A stretch of DNA of 64,000 nt from Stratiformator vulcanicus (GTDB lineage Bacteria; Planctomycetota; Planctomycetia; Planctomycetales; Planctomycetaceae): positions 2,519,712 through 2,583,711 of the forward strand of contig NZ_CP036268.1 in assembly GCF_007744515.1 (NCBI RefSeq), read 5' to 3'. The translations under genes and the position numbers were made by a program. Each line of letters starts with the position of its first letter. The first letter of the stretch is position 1. Of the stretch, positions 1 through 8,401 are shown in pieces. The notes under the pieces are model-generated. The model ran no database searches. It had not been told where the DNA came from and was given only the letters and a program-made list of their open reading frames with translations.

Positions 1-1
1 C

Positions 2-514
2 AACAGCCTGATCGGTGAGCGTATCACGCTCCCGGGCGAAAATGGCGCCCCGATCGACCTCGGACAAGTCGGTCAGGTGGTCGACATCGCCGAACCGCTG
101 CTGCGCGGCATTCTTTCGGAAGGCAAAGTCCCCGTGCTGCCGAGCGTTGTGCTCGACCGGGCCGGGGGCAAGCTTAATGTCAACGCCGACACGGCTGCAG
201 CGGCTGTCGCGCGGTTGCTCAAGGCCGAGAAGTTGGTCTTCCTCTCGGACGTGCCCGGCATCTTCATGGATCGCAGCGAGCCGGAGTCGCTACTCAAGCA
301 TCTCAGTATTGATCGAGTCCGCGAATTAATTCAGCAGGGCGTGATCGACGGCGGGATGATTCCCAAGGTCGAAGCTGCTCTCGAAGCATTGGAAGCGGGG
401 GTGGGCAAAGTCCACCTCGTCGACGCCCGCATGCCGCACTCGGTACTTCTCGAAATATATTCAGCCAGCGGCGTCGGCACCGAAATCGTTAAAGCGGCAA
501 GTCCCCCCGTTTAG
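2..514 (+). CDS. argB: Acetylglutamate kinase, C-terminal part (5' end outside window)
   Basis: Second step of arginine biosynthesis: ATP-dependent phosphorylation of N-acetylglutamate. The reading frame is open from base 2, so the true start lies upstream of the window. The visible 170 residues fit the C-terminal half of the amino-acid kinase fold: the [12 protein letters not shown] stretch, the [10 protein letters not shown] strand, [12 protein letters not shown], and the H-x-LLLEIYS..GVGTEI end typical of ArgB. The gene ends 41 bases before an SRPBCC gene. argD and argF lie 2.6 kb downstream in the same direction, so an original arg operon was probably interrupted. High confidence in the family; the missing N-terminus cannot be assessed. 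Confidence 0.95.
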   Translation, partial: NSLIGERITLPGENGAPIDLGQVGQVVDIAEPLLRGILSEGKVPVLPSVVLDRAGGKLNVNADTAAAAVARLLKAEKLVFLSDVPGIFMDRSEPESLLKHLSIDRVRELIQQGVIDGGMIPKVEAALEALEAGVGKVHLVDARMPHSVLLEIYSASGVGTEIVKAASPPV

Positions 515-555
515 CCGCGTCCGACAGGAAGCGATCGCACTTATAATCCTATTCC

Positions 556-1062
556 ATGCCCGACACCAGCACCCATTATCTAATCATTGAAGAGTCACGT
601 TGTATCGACGCGCCGGCGGAAACCGTTTACGCGATCCTTGCCAATTACCGCGACCATCACCCCAACATTCTTCCGCCGCAGTTCAGCGATTTTGAAGTTC
701 TCGAAGGGGGAGTTGGCGAAGGCACCGTGATACGCTTCGCCCTTAAGGTCTCAGGGCGAAAAAACTACGGAACGATGCATGTCACCGAACCCGATTCGGG
801 ACGGTTGCTCGCTGAAGCCGATCCAAAGTCGGGCCTCGTCACAGAGTTTCATGTGGAACCGGCCGGCGGCGAAGCGTGCGAAGTCACGTTCAAGACATAC
901 GGACGACGCAATGTTCAGATGCCCCGATTCCTCGCCCGGTTTGTCGAGCGATCACTCTCAAGTATCAACAGAAAAATATTGCGACCAATCTATCAGGATG
1001 AATTGAGGCTGCTCAACGAATACGCTCATAATTTGTCGGCCCAAACCCAACCGGATGAATAA
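556..1062 (+). CDS. SRPBCC-fold protein (polyketide cyclase/START-like)
   Basis: A 168-residue single-domain protein that reads as the SRPBCC helix-grip fold: it opens with the strand IEESRCIDAPAETVYAILAN, followed by the helix and antiparallel strands, and ends in a long C-terminal helix (MPRFLARFVERSLSSINRKI). Such proteins bind small hydrophobic ligands; the substrate cannot be read from sequence. There is no signal peptide or membrane segment, so it is probably cytosolic. It lies 11 bases upstream of a cupin gene with a strong ribosome site, suggesting co-expression. Its place between argB and argD is probably incidental. Confidence 0.82.
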   Translation: MPDTSTHYLIIEESRCIDAPAETVYAILANYRDHHPNILPPQFSDFEVLEGGVGEGTVIRFALKVSGRKNYGTMHVTEPDSGRLLAEADPKSGLVTEFHVEPAGGEACEVTFKTYGRRNVQMPRFLARFVERSLSSINRKILRPIYQDELRLLNEYAHNLSAQTQPDE

Positions 1063-1073
1063 GGAGGATTGCC

Positions 1074-1403
1074 ATGAGCATCAGCTACGAGTCACTGGTC
1101 GGCTTTGAAAACGGCGCCCGGCGGATGCATATCCACCGCACCGAAATCCCCGACACCGCCGCTCACCCGCCCTATCAGCACGAGCACAAAGCGGAAGAAG
1201 CCTTCTATCTGCTCGAAGGCTCAGCCGAATACACCTTCGGCGGCGAGACAATTAAAGCCGGCCCCGGCGACACCGTCTTCATCCCCTCCGGCGTCTACCA
1301 CGCCGAAATTAAATATCTCACCCCGTCAATGACTTATCTAACAATCCGCACGGTGGAAGAGGGAGATGAAGCGTGCTGCTGCGGGAAGGATCGGGAGTTA
1401 TAA
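1074..1403 (+). CDS. Small cupin-domain protein
   Basis: A 109-residue protein consisting of one cupin barrel. Cupin motif 1 is visible as HEHKAEEAFYLLEGSAEYTF (metal-ligand His-x-His and Glu), and motif 2 as PGDTVFIPSGVYHAEI with its His. A Cys cluster (ACCCGKD) near the C-terminus is unusual and could bind metal or be redox active. An AAGGAGG ribosome site 6 bases before the ATG supports the start. The enzyme activity, if any, is not readable. It is probably translated with the preceding SRPBCC gene. A REP-like element begins 10 bases after its stop. Confidence 0.87.
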   Translation: MSISYESLVGFENGARRMHIHRTEIPDTAAHPPYQHEHKAEEAFYLLEGSAEYTFGGETIKAGPGDTVFIPSGVYHAEIKYLTPSMTYLTIRTVEEGDEACCCGKDREL

Positions 1404-1412
1404 ATCCCGAAG

Positions 1413-1599
1413 GGGTAGCACGGCCCAACCGGGCCGTGTCGCGCAGCGAAAAGAGGCGATAAACCATTGAGTCTGCATTCATAGTCGACTCACGGGAGTC
1501 CAGCCGTGACCGACTTCGGCGTCTTTAAGATCAATGTAATGTCTCTCTCGATCGCCTCCTGTGCCTGTCGGCACCCGGCCCGGATGGGCCGGGCTACCC
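1413..1599. repeat. REP/BIME-like palindromic element, copy A (187 nt)
   Basis: The element is bounded by GGGTAGC and its inverted form GCTACCC. The left end forms the hairpin CACGGCCC-aacc-GGGCCGTG and the right end CCCGGCCC-ggat-GGGCCGGG; just inside, GAGGCGAT faces ATCGCCTC. Copy B at 2177-2363 has exactly the same length and a closely related core. Copy C at 2919-3102 shares only the ends. This is the architecture expected of a repeat mobilised by a RAYT transposase, and a RAYT gene lies nearby. Confidence 0.85.
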
Positions 1600-1699
1600 G
1601 GTAACAAATGGAAGTGCAAAAGTTCTTTCGTGGGCAAAAATATTGCGTGGTGTGGCAGCAACCGAAGTTCGTCGATAGATACACCGGACGATTCCAACG

Positions 1700-2119
1700 A
1701 TGGGGTACCAATCCGACTGGCTCTACAGGCTGATCGTACGAGAGATCAGCACGACGCTGGAGCGGGCAAAATCCGTGGCCTATGAAGCCCAGCAACCGGA
1801 GCGCATCTTGGTTTCTGAATACGCCGCAGCGGATTGGAGCTATCCTCGTTGCGTCGGTGAGCAAATTCGGCAGTGGGTGTTCGAAGGGAATGAACTCCAT
1901 CCGGTTGATCCGAGTCACGCTATCTGCAACCCTGAGGAGGATGGCGTGTTTTTTCGTGAAGTGACATTTCAGTTTCACATCCGACCGGACCGCCGAAGAG
2001 TTGCCTTCACATATGCTTTCGGACCGCGACATGGTCACGGGGTGATATTTGACGTCCTCGGTCAAGGGCAAAGCGGGCGACTTGAGCAAAATCGTGAGAT
2101 GCCGCAATGGGTTTCTTAA
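1700..2119 (+). CDS. Hypothetical protein between two REP-like elements
   Basis: A 139-residue ORF with no family that I recognise. It looks soluble, with no signal peptide or transmembrane segment, and has mixed alpha/beta character (helix ISTTLERAKSVAYEAQQ; strands DGVFFREVTFQFHIRPDRRRVAFTYAF). An in-frame stop at 1676 limits upstream extension, so the ATG at 1700 is the natural start, although no clear ribosome site precedes it. It lies between REP-like copies A and B, so it may be cargo moved with them or a host gene hit by two insertions. A 205-residue ORF is also open on the opposite strand; composition favours this strand, without certainty. Confidence 0.5.
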   Translation: MGYQSDWLYRLIVREISTTLERAKSVAYEAQQPERILVSEYAAADWSYPRCVGEQIRQWVFEGNELHPVDPSHAICNPEEDGVFFREVTFQFHIRPDRRRVAFTYAFGPRHGHGVIFDVLGQGQSGRLEQNREMPQWVS

Positions 2120-2176
2120 TACCTATATATCAATTCGGCCCGTCCTGAGGCGCCAATTCTCTGAAACAACCAAACG

Positions 2177-2363
2177 GGGTAGCACGGCCCAACCGGGCCG
2201 TGTCGCGCAGCGACAAGAGGCGATCAACGAAAGAGTCTGAATTCATAGTCGACTGATGAAAATCGAACCGTGACCGACTTCGGCGTCTTTAAGATCAATG
2301 CAATGTCTCTCTTAATCGTCTCCTGTGCCTGTCGGCACCCGGCCCGGATGGGCCGGGCTACCC
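2177..2363. repeat. REP/BIME-like palindromic element, copy B (187 nt)
   Basis: Same length as copy A (1413-1599), with the same GGGTAGC/GCTACCC boundaries and the same two terminal hairpins. The core is also shared with copy A, including GACCGACTTCGGCGTC and TTTAAGATCAATG. It ends 16 bases before the RAYT start codon, so it sits in that gene's 5' region and may influence its expression. Confidence 0.86.
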
Positions 2364-2379
2364 GAGGTGGAATAATTGA

Positions 2380-2907
2380 ATGACGAACAGGCGGCGGGTG
2401 ATCGACGATGAGCGGCACGTCCACTTTGTGACGACATCGTGCTACAAGCGGAGGCGGCTGTTCGACTCGAACTTGGCTCGTGATGCTGTGGTGAGCGTTC
2501 TTCGTGAGCAGTTGGTACGTCGCGGTGGGGTCTGCCTCGGATTTGTCATTATGCCGGATCATGCGCACCTGCTGGTGTGGTTCGATCAACCGGGGCATCT
2601 CTCCGCGTTTATGGACAAATGGAAGGAACTTTCGTCAAAGCAAATTTCGCAGATTCTCGCGACGCACTTTCGAAGGTATTTTGAACGTCTGCCTGAGGGT
2701 GACCCCGTCTGGCAGGCACGCTACTATTGCTTCAACGTCTTTTCGGAGGCGAAAACGGAAGAGAAACTAAACTACATGCACGACAATCCCGTGCGCGCGA
2801 ACTTGGTCAAGCGGGCCATCGATTGGCGATGGTCCTCTGACCGGTGGTACGAAGATCGATCGAACGTCGGCGTGCCAATCAGTTGGCCGACAGGGTTGTT
2901 TGAGTGA
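2380..2907 (+). CDS. REP-associated tyrosine transposase (RAYT, Y1/IS200-like)
   Basis: A 175-residue HUH-superfamily protein of the TnpA-REP branch. The metal-binding HUH motif is in MPDHAHLLVW (residues 58-67, His61 and His63). The likely nucleophile tyrosine lies in the C-terminal helix signature YMHDNPVRANLV (132-143), which is diagnostic for RAYTs. The length is typical and the ORF is intact, so the enzyme could be active. RAYTs are described as cleaving and joining single-stranded REP/BIME hairpins. Here the gene is flanked on both sides by hairpin elements with matching ends, supporting a cognate pairing. No autonomous IS ends other than the REP-like elements are visible. Confidence 0.93.
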   Translation: MTNRRRVIDDERHVHFVTTSCYKRRRLFDSNLARDAVVSVLREQLVRRGGVCLGFVIMPDHAHLLVWFDQPGHLSAFMDKWKELSSKQISQILATHFRRYFERLPEGDPVWQARYYCFNVFSEAKTEEKLNYMHDNPVRANLVKRAIDWRWSSDRWYEDRSNVGVPISWPTGLFE

Positions 2908-2918
2908 CAATCGATGAT

Positions 2919-3102
2919 GGGTGGCCCGGCCCAACGCGGGCCGTGTCGCGCAGTGACAAGAGGCGATTTACGAGTGAACCTCGTTGCATCGAATGACCTC
3001 GTTCCGTCACCCATTTGATTTGCGGAGCTTCTTAGCGATTCTCCTGAACTGTTGATCGCCTCTTGTGCCTGATGGCACCCGGCCCGTTGGGCCGGGCCAC
3101 CC
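2919..3102. repeat. REP/BIME-like palindromic element, copy C (184 nt)
   Basis: Bounded by GGGTGGC and its inverted form GCCACCC. The terminal hairpins correspond to those of copies A and B (CGGCCC-aacgc-GGGCCG on the left and CCCGGCCC-gtt-GGGCCGGG on the right). About 48 bases at each end match copies A and B, including GTCGCGCAG and GATCGCCTCTTGTGCC, but the central ~90 bases are unrelated. It lies between the RAYT stop and argD, whose start is 27 bases further on. Confidence 0.82.
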
Positions 3103-3129
3103 AATTACTTTGAAGTTTAGAGCTTTTCC

Positions 3130-4332
3130 ATGCCAACCGTCGAATCCCCCACGGCTGCCACGATCGAGCAGTTCGATCAGTTCGTGATCCCCAATTACCC
3201 GCGGTTTCCTGTCGCATTGGTGAGGGGGGAGGGTTCGCATGTGTGGGATGCGGACGGGAAGCGGTATCTCGACCTGTTTCCAGGTTGGGGGTGCAACATT
3301 TTGGGATACTCGCCGCCGCGGGTCGTGCAGGCGATTCAGGAGCAGGCGGCGAAGCTCATCCATGTGCCGAATACTTGGTACATCGAGGCGCAGGGAGAGT
3401 TCGCCGAGTTTCTGTGCTCCCGGTCGTTCGGCAAAGCGTTCTTCTGCAACAGCGGAGCCGAGGCCGCGGAGGCCGCGATGAAGCTCGCCCGGCTGCACAC
3501 GCCCAAGGGCCGCTACAAGATCATCACCTTCGAGAAAGGCTTTCACGGACGCACGATGGCAGCCGTCACGGCCACGGCTCAGCCCAAATATCACGAAGGC
3601 CTCGAGCCGTTGATGCCGGGCTTCCTGTACGCCCCGCGGGACCTCGATGCGGTGCGAGAACTGGTCGACGAGGAGACAGCCGCGATCGTAATTGAACCAG
3701 TGCAGGGGGAAGGGGGCGTCAACATCCCGACCGACGACTTCCTCGCCGAATTGCGCGAAATCGCCGATGAGAATGGGTGCCTGTTAATTTTTGACGAAGT
3801 CCAAACCGGCATGGGTCGACTTGGCACTTGGTTTGGCTACCAGAAATGGAGCGTCGAGCCGGATATCTTCACGCTGGCCAAGGGAGTCGCCGGTGGGGTG
3901 GCCTGCGGGGCAATCGTATGCAAGGACGAGATCGCACCGTCGCTGCGGCCCGGGATGCACGCCAGCACCTTCGGCGGCAATCCTCTCGCGATGGCTGCCG
4001 GAGTCGCGACCGGACAGACGATCGAGGAAGATAATTTACTGGAAAACGTCGCTGAGATGGCGGAGCGCTTCCGATCCAACCTGCTTCCCCTTGTCGACGA
4101 ATTGCCGATCGTGCGGGAACTGCGAGTGTGCGGCATGATGGTCGGGCTGGAACTGCTTGTTCCCGCCAAACCGATCATGCTGGCGTGCATGGAGCGCGGG
4201 TTGATCGTGAACGCAACGCAGGACGTCGTGGTGCGATTGCTGCCCGCCCTCAATGTGACCGCCGCGGAAGTGGACGAGGGCTGCGAAATCCTGACCGCCG
4301 TTCTGCGCGAACATGCGGAGACTGCGGAGTAG
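3130..4332 (+). CDS. argD: Acetylornithine aminotransferase
   Basis: PLP-dependent class III aminotransferase of 400 residues, the usual ArgD length. It converts N-acetylglutamate semialdehyde to N-acetylornithine with glutamate as amino donor. Visible signatures are the PLP-phosphate site [16 protein letters not shown] (106-121), GFHGRT (137-142), the [10 protein letters not shown] segment with the PLP-ring Asp222, and the Schiff-base lysine in TLAKGVAGG (Lys251). argF follows after 85 bases on the same strand, which supports arginine biosynthesis over other class III transaminases. The REP-like copy C ends 27 bases upstream of the ATG, so the natural upstream promoter region has been altered. 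Confidence 0.94.
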   Translation: MPTVESPTAATIEQFDQFVIPNYPRFPVALVRGEGSHVWDADGKRYLDLFPGWGCNILGYSPPRVVQAIQEQAAKLIHVPNTWYIEAQGEFAEFLCSRSFGKAFFCNSGAEAAEAAMKLARLHTPKGRYKIITFEKGFHGRTMAAVTATAQPKYHEGLEPLMPGFLYAPRDLDAVRELVDEETAAIVIEPVQGEGGVNIPTDDFLAELREIADENGCLLIFDEVQTGMGRLGTWFGYQKWSVEPDIFTLAKGVAGGVACGAIVCKDEIAPSLRPGMHASTFGGNPLAMAAGVATGQTIEEDNLLENVAEMAERFRSNLLPLVDELPIVRELRVCGMMVGLELLVPAKPIMLACMERGLIVNATQDVVVRLLPALNVTAAEVDEGCEILTAVLREHAETAE

Positions 4333-4417
4333 TTTTCGGCCCTGCGATTTACTTATACTGGCGATTTGCCCCCGACCCCGGTTCCCCCGGGGTCGTCCGC
4401 TTTTCCGACTCGATAAT

Positions 4418-5329
4418 ATGAAGCACCTTCTGACATTATTCGACTGGAGCCCCGACGAGATCACCGAGACGATCGCGCTCGCGGACGACCTCAAAAAGCA
4501 ATGCGGCAACGGCATCCGCCCTCAGATGCTCACCGGTCAGGTTCTCGCTCAGGTCTATGACAAGCCCTCGCTGCGAACGCGGGTGAGCTTTGAAACCGCG
4601 ATGCTGCAACTGGGTGGCGGAGCGACGTTCCTGACCAGCAAAGAGGCCGGCTGGACGGGCCGCGAATCGCTGCCCGATGTCGCGAAAGTGCTGAGTTCGT
4701 TCGTCGATGCGATCGTGATCCGGACGTTCTCACAGCAGCTCGTCGAAGATGTCGCCAAGCACGCCGCCTGCCCGGTGATCAATGGTCTGACGGATGACTA
4801 TCACCCGGCGCAGGCACTGACTGACGTCATGACCATCAAAGAGTCGACCGGTACTTTGAAGGGCGTCCACCTCGCATTTGTCGGCGACGGCAACAATGTA
4901 GCGAAGTCGCTCGCGATCATCTGCGGCAAGCTCGGGATGAAGTTCACGCTTTGTGCTCCAGCCGAACATCAGTTCGACGATGCGTTTCTGAAGAAGCTCG
5001 GCAGCGAGTTACCTGACGCAAAATTGGACGTGACAAACAACGTGAAAGCCGCCGTCAAGTCGGCCGATGTAATCTACACCGATGTCTGGGCGAGCATGGG
5101 GCAGGAGGGCGAAGCGGACGACCGCAAGCAGGTCTTGGCCCCGTTCCAAGTCAACGGCGACGTCATGAAAGCCGCGCCGTCGGAATGCCTGTTCCTGCAC
5201 TGCCTGCCGGCTCACCGCGGCGAAGAGGTCACCGACGACGTCATCGACGGCCCGCAAAGCAAGGCCTTCGAACAGGCCGAAAATCGGATGCACCTCGCGA
5301 AAGGGTTACTCGCTCGACTCTTGGGTTAG
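4418..5329 (+). CDS. argF: Ornithine carbamoyltransferase
   Basis: Makes citrulline from ornithine and carbamoyl phosphate. The 303-residue product starting at ATG 4418 fits the family length. A longer in-frame ORF exists from 4313, but it overlaps argD and lacks family resemblance. Visible motifs are the carbamoyl-phosphate loop SLRTRVSFE (51-59), where Leu replaces the usual Thr of the STRT motif, HPAQ (129-132), [11 protein letters not shown], and the ornithine/catalytic loop [10 protein letters not shown] (261-270). The SLRT variant recalls acetyl- or succinylornithine carbamoyltransferases and planctomycete homologues, so the substrate form is slightly uncertain. It is probably co-transcribed with argD. 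Confidence 0.93.
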   Translation: MKHLLTLFDWSPDEITETIALADDLKKQCGNGIRPQMLTGQVLAQVYDKPSLRTRVSFETAMLQLGGGATFLTSKEAGWTGRESLPDVAKVLSSFVDAIVIRTFSQQLVEDVAKHAACPVINGLTDDYHPAQALTDVMTIKESTGTLKGVHLAFVGDGNNVAKSLAIICGKLGMKFTLCAPAEHQFDDAFLKKLGSELPDAKLDVTNNVKAAVKSADVIYTDVWASMGQEGEADDRKQVLAPFQVNGDVMKAAPSECLFLHCLPAHRGEEVTDDVIDGPQSKAFEQAENRMHLAKGLLARLLG

Positions 5330-5769
5330 AAGCGAATTGAGCACCAATTATCGACGCGGGCCGAAGGTCGGTCAGATCCCGATCTTCGCGCCGGATTGCG
5401 CTTCCGTCTTGTTTGTCAGCCCGAATCGAGCCGCCTTAAAACGCGTTCACTGCAAGGCCGACAGCTTAAACAATCGCTGCAGTGTTGGCACGACCTGTCC
5501 TCACGTAGCACTCCCGGCCATCGCGACGGAATCGCAAAGGGCCGGGGCTGCGAATGGGGCGGGATGAGGTTGCACGAAATCGCCCCACCGGTGATGTGTC
5601 ACTGCAGATATTGTGTGTTAACGGACTACTGCTCGAGATTGATCGCAAATCTCGCTTGGCCCTGCCAGCCCCGAGCAATTTCTTCTTAAAGCAGGTATTT
5701 TCTTTGGGATGACGTCCGCTGTGCGGCGTCTTCTTGTGTGGAAGGCTTTGCTGCGTACGGCGAGATCCC
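5330..5769. other. Intergenic region, no gene supported
   Basis: This 440-base gap lies between argF and the sigma-factor operon. The short ORFs on both strands have no ribosome site and shadow-like composition. It presumably holds the argF terminator and the ECF operon promoter, but I could not recognise a clear hairpin-plus-T-run or an obvious -35/-10 pair. Confidence 0.5.
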
Positions 5770-6252
5770 GTGAAGCACGATGAATTGAACGCGATTGTCA
5801 ATCGGTTCTCTGCGTCGTTGCGACTGCTGGCGCTCCGCTACGATTCATCGCCGGACGACATCGTGCAGGAAGCATTCCTAAGACTGCTGAATTCTTCAAC
5901 GCCGATCGCGGATCCCGGCCCCTGGCTGTTCCGCGTGACGCGAAATCTTGCGATGGATGCTCAGCGTCGGCAAAGAAGAACCAAACAACGGGAGAAGTTG
6001 GTGGCCCGTCCGATTGCCTTTGAGCAAGCCGCGGACGGTGACGGACCTGCTGCCGGGGAAGTCACCGTGGCACTGGAAAAACTGGACGACGAAACGCACC
6101 TGATTGTGGTGGCGCACCTCTGGGCCGAGTTGACCTTCGAGCAAATCGCATTCGAATCAGGACTGTCCGCGAGTACCGCGCACCGCCGGTACCAGAGAGG
6201 GCTGAAGCAACTACGACAAACCTTGGAGCAGTCATGCACTCTGATGAAATAG
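5770..6252 (+). CDS. ECF-type sigma-70 family RNA polymerase sigma factor
   Basis: A sigma factor of about 160 residues with region 2 (SPDDIVQEAFLRLLN, then DPGPWLFRVTRNLAMDAQRR) and region 4 (LTFEQIAFESGLSASTAHRRYQRGLKQLR, an HTH). I chose the GTG at 5770 because the ECF fold begins directly after it; an in-frame TTG at 5734 would add 12 atypical residues. Neither start has a good ribosome site. The gene overlaps the next one by 19 bases, and four genes in a row overlap, so the sigma factor probably directs or responds with this operon. The overlapping single-TM protein is the candidate anti-sigma factor. Confidence 0.88.
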   Translation: MKHDELNAIVNRFSASLRLLALRYDSSPDDIVQEAFLRLLNSSTPIADPGPWLFRVTRNLAMDAQRRQRRTKQREKLVARPIAFEQAADGDGPAAGEVTVALEKLDDETHLIVVAHLWAELTFEQIAFESGLSASTAHRRYQRGLKQLRQTLEQSCTLMK

Positions 6253-6854
6253 AAGGCTCTGGCGAACTGGAACCGTTTGAGAAACAGCTTCGCCGACTCC
6301 GCCCGATACGGCCGGACCTCGCGCTACCGTCGCCGATCTTAAAGAATTTGAAAGTCGATCGCGAACTTCGTCGCGAGCGAGCATTTTGGGTCGGCCTCAC
6401 CGCGTGCAGTTGGCTAATCACGACCGGCATGCTGCTTTATATCGCACCGACGTGGACTTCAAGTAAGTCTTCGCAACCACCCACAATGGTTAAGACACCG
6501 ACTCGCGATCCGGTTGAGACTCCGGCGACGGTCCCTGTCAACTCTGAAACAAAGAGGCAAGAGAATGTCTCGGCTGAGCCGATTGTATCATCGTTTATAA
6601 GGTATCAGCCCCCGAAAAAATTAAGCTCGATCTCCGACGGCGTGCTTTCGGTAGGCTCGCGACATCTTATCGGAAGCGAAGCCGTCGCAGATTTGATGGC
6701 TCAATTACCGCCTGTTAGCTCGCGAACGGTGTCACGATTTACTGGCACCGCCGTTGATGCTGAGCCGTTAAGAGTAGGGGCATCACGTTTCATTCGGTAC
6801 CCAAAAGACGGGGATGTTGATTTCAATCTTTTGCTGATTGAGGAGAGCCTTTAA
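6234..6854 (+). CDS. Single-TM protein, candidate anti-sigma factor
   Basis: A 206-residue protein with a charged N-terminal cytoplasmic segment of about 50 residues and one transmembrane helix (residues ~52-74, WVGLTACSWLITTGMLLYIA). A Pro/Thr-rich linker and a C-terminal region of unknown fold follow. Overlapping the ECF gene by 19 bases with one TM helix is the usual layout of an anti-sigma factor, but no zinc-finger His/Cys motif or clear ASD is visible. The role is therefore inferred from position. Its stop overlaps the next start (TAATG), indicating translational coupling. Confidence 0.72.
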   Translation: MHSDEIEGSGELEPFEKQLRRLRPIRPDLALPSPILKNLKVDRELRRERAFWVGLTACSWLITTGMLLYIAPTWTSSKSSQPPTMVKTPTRDPVETPATVPVNSETKRQENVSAEPIVSSFIRYQPPKKLSSISDGVLSVGSRHLIGSEAVADLMAQLPPVSSRTVSRFTGTAVDAEPLRVGASRFIRYPKDGDVDFNLLLIEESL

Positions 6855-8401
6855 TGCGACTCGCATTCCTTATCGTCGTCCTTGTCCCATCGTGGGCGTT
6901 CGCTGAACCCAATTTGAGGCAGGAAGATCCGAGAGTCGACTCGGCCGCCGAAGTAATTGAATTGAGTGTCGAGCCAGCCCCGCTGCCGAGCCCGCTCCTA
7001 AAATATCGCTTTTGGCCTTCTGCAGCCGAAACGCGACGAGGAAACGCCGCTCTTCCGATCGCGACCGCCACCGGGCAACACCAGATGCTTCAGGCGAATT
7101 GGATTAACGCGATCGGTACCGAGCGCGCTTGGTCTGACGACAAACACATCCTGTTGGCTGTCGAACGACTAAACGAATTGGATTGGGCCGAGGAGCTCAG
7201 TGTTGAAGACCTCAAGCTGGCAAGGCGTCTGATGGGGGCTTCAAGTCATCAGGTGTTCATTCCAATCGACGAAGCCGCGGGCAATGACTTCGCTGACTGG
7301 GGTCACTGGGATCTTGTGCGGAATGAGTCTTTGCAAAAGGTCATCGAGACACTCCTTCCGGTCCAGCAGGAATCTCGCTCAGTCGCCCGCTATCTCGAGC
7401 TGAAATTCCGTTTGGCAGTATATGAAGGCAATGTCCCAGAGGCAGTGAAGGCGCTGAGAACCCAGTTTCGGCTGGGTTACCACATCGCCAATTCCCCGTT
7501 TATCGTTTCTCGTTTGGTCGGCGCGGCAATTTGCTCTGAGGCTGTGGATGCGTGCCCCTACCTGATACAGAAAGGGGGGGGTAAAAACTTCTATTATGCT
7601 TTCGCAACGCTCCCTGACCCACTGATCGACTTTAAACCCGCCATTGAGGCTGAATTCGGCTTGGCCCAACGAGCTGCAGGGTGGCCGGACCGTGACAAAT
7701 TTGATGATTTAAATGAAACGCAATGGCGGGCCAACTATCTCTCACGATCCCGTGATTTATTAGATGGAGGATACTCTAGCGGGTGGAATATCTCTGAATT
7801 GGCCCGTTCCAATTCCGCGCTCCGCAATTTGGAAGTCGGGTTATACGTAGGTCTGCGGGCGGCTCTGCAATATCCCCGAGCGAAAAAAATTCTCATCGAC
7901 GAAGGAATTGATCAGGCCAAGATCGACGATATGCCCGTCGGCGAAGTCATTGCCCGTGTGCAGTACGAGGCCACTCAGCGGCTCTTGCAGGGCGAGTTGG
8001 CTAAGCTGTACTTGGCCCCTCATCGACATGAAACGAAAGCGCGAACCGGAATAAATTCTCTCACAGCTGCGGAGGCTTTCGTAACAATTCCACCGGCGAT
8101 TCGGCTTCTATCTCCGGCGACGGCCCAAATCCGACACTCAGGTGTCCGCCTTGATGCGAAGATCGCGGCTCTAAAGACGATCGAAGCGCTGCGGGCTTAT
8201 GCCGCGGCAGAAGGCAGTTGGCCGGAATCGCTCGACGATATCAAGATCGTTCCTGTTCCCGAAAACCCACGCACCGGCAGGCCTTTCTCATACCGTTTAG
8301 AGGGCGGGGTCGCCGTACTGGAGGCCGCCATTAGCAGCAGAGCAAAGTTAAACAAGGTCTACCGCCTGCGGCTGATCGATACCGAAAAGGAATCGGATTA
8401 A
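6854..8401 (+). CDS. Exported hypothetical protein of the ECF operon
   Basis: A 515-residue protein with a clear Sec signal peptide (MRLAFLIVVLVPSWAFA, cleavage before EP). No catalytic domain is recognised. Near the C-terminus, GSWPESLDDI followed by ENPRTGRPFSYRLEGG resembles a segment common in planctomycete exported and pilin-like proteins (a Trp-Pro-x-Ser-Leu-x-Asp core, then a D/N-P-x-T-G-x-P-F-x-Y pair). The middle is largely helical. It overlaps both neighbours by a few bases (TAATG), so it is translationally coupled between the single-TM protein and the DUF1559 protein. It probably acts in the periplasm. Confidence 0.8.
   Translation: MRLAFLIVVLVPSWAFAEPNLRQEDPRVDSAAEVIELSVEPAPLPSPLLKYRFWPSAAETRRGNAALPIATATGQHQMLQANWINAIGTERAWSDDKHILLAVERLNELDWAEELSVEDLKLARRLMGASSHQVFIPIDEAAGNDFADWGHWDLVRNESLQKVIETLLPVQQESRSVARYLELKFRLAVYEGNVPEAVKALRTQFRLGYHIANSPFIVSRLVGAAICSEAVDACPYLIQKGGGKNFYYAFATLPDPLIDFKPAIEAEFGLAQRAAGWPDRDKFDDLNETQWRANYLSRSRDLLDGGYSSGWNISELARSNSALRNLEVGLYVGLRAALQYPRAKKILIDEGIDQAKIDDMPVGEVIARVQYEATQRLLQGELAKLYLAPHRHETKARTGINSLTAAEAFVTIPPAIRLLSPATAQIRHSGVRLDAKIAALKTIEALRAYAAAEGSWPESLDDIKIVPVPENPRTGRPFSYRLEGGVAVLEAAISSRAKLNKVYRLRLIDTEKESD

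Larger units (their letters stand above)
2177..3102 (+). mobile_element. RAYT transposase gene bracketed by two REP-like elements
   Basis: This unit comprises REP-like copy B, the Y1 REP-associated transposase gene and copy C, with only 16 and 11 bases separating the gene from the flanking elements. Such tight bracketing is the known arrangement for RAYT genes, which are thought to act on the hairpins beside them. Copy A, 0.6 kb upstream, is a further related element. No target-site duplication could be identified by eye. Confidence 0.75.

Noticed and set aside
1535-1605. Short peptide frame starting MSLSIASCACRHPAR inside the REP-like copies
   Set aside because: It is only ~21-26 codons, differs in length between copies A and B, has no ribosome site and is absent from copy C.
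1490-2107. A 205-residue minus-strand frame crossing REP-like copy A
   Set aside because: It starts inside the region opposite the plus-strand ORF and ends in the repeat. Copies A and B differ in this frame at random codon positions, so the repeats do not look coding.
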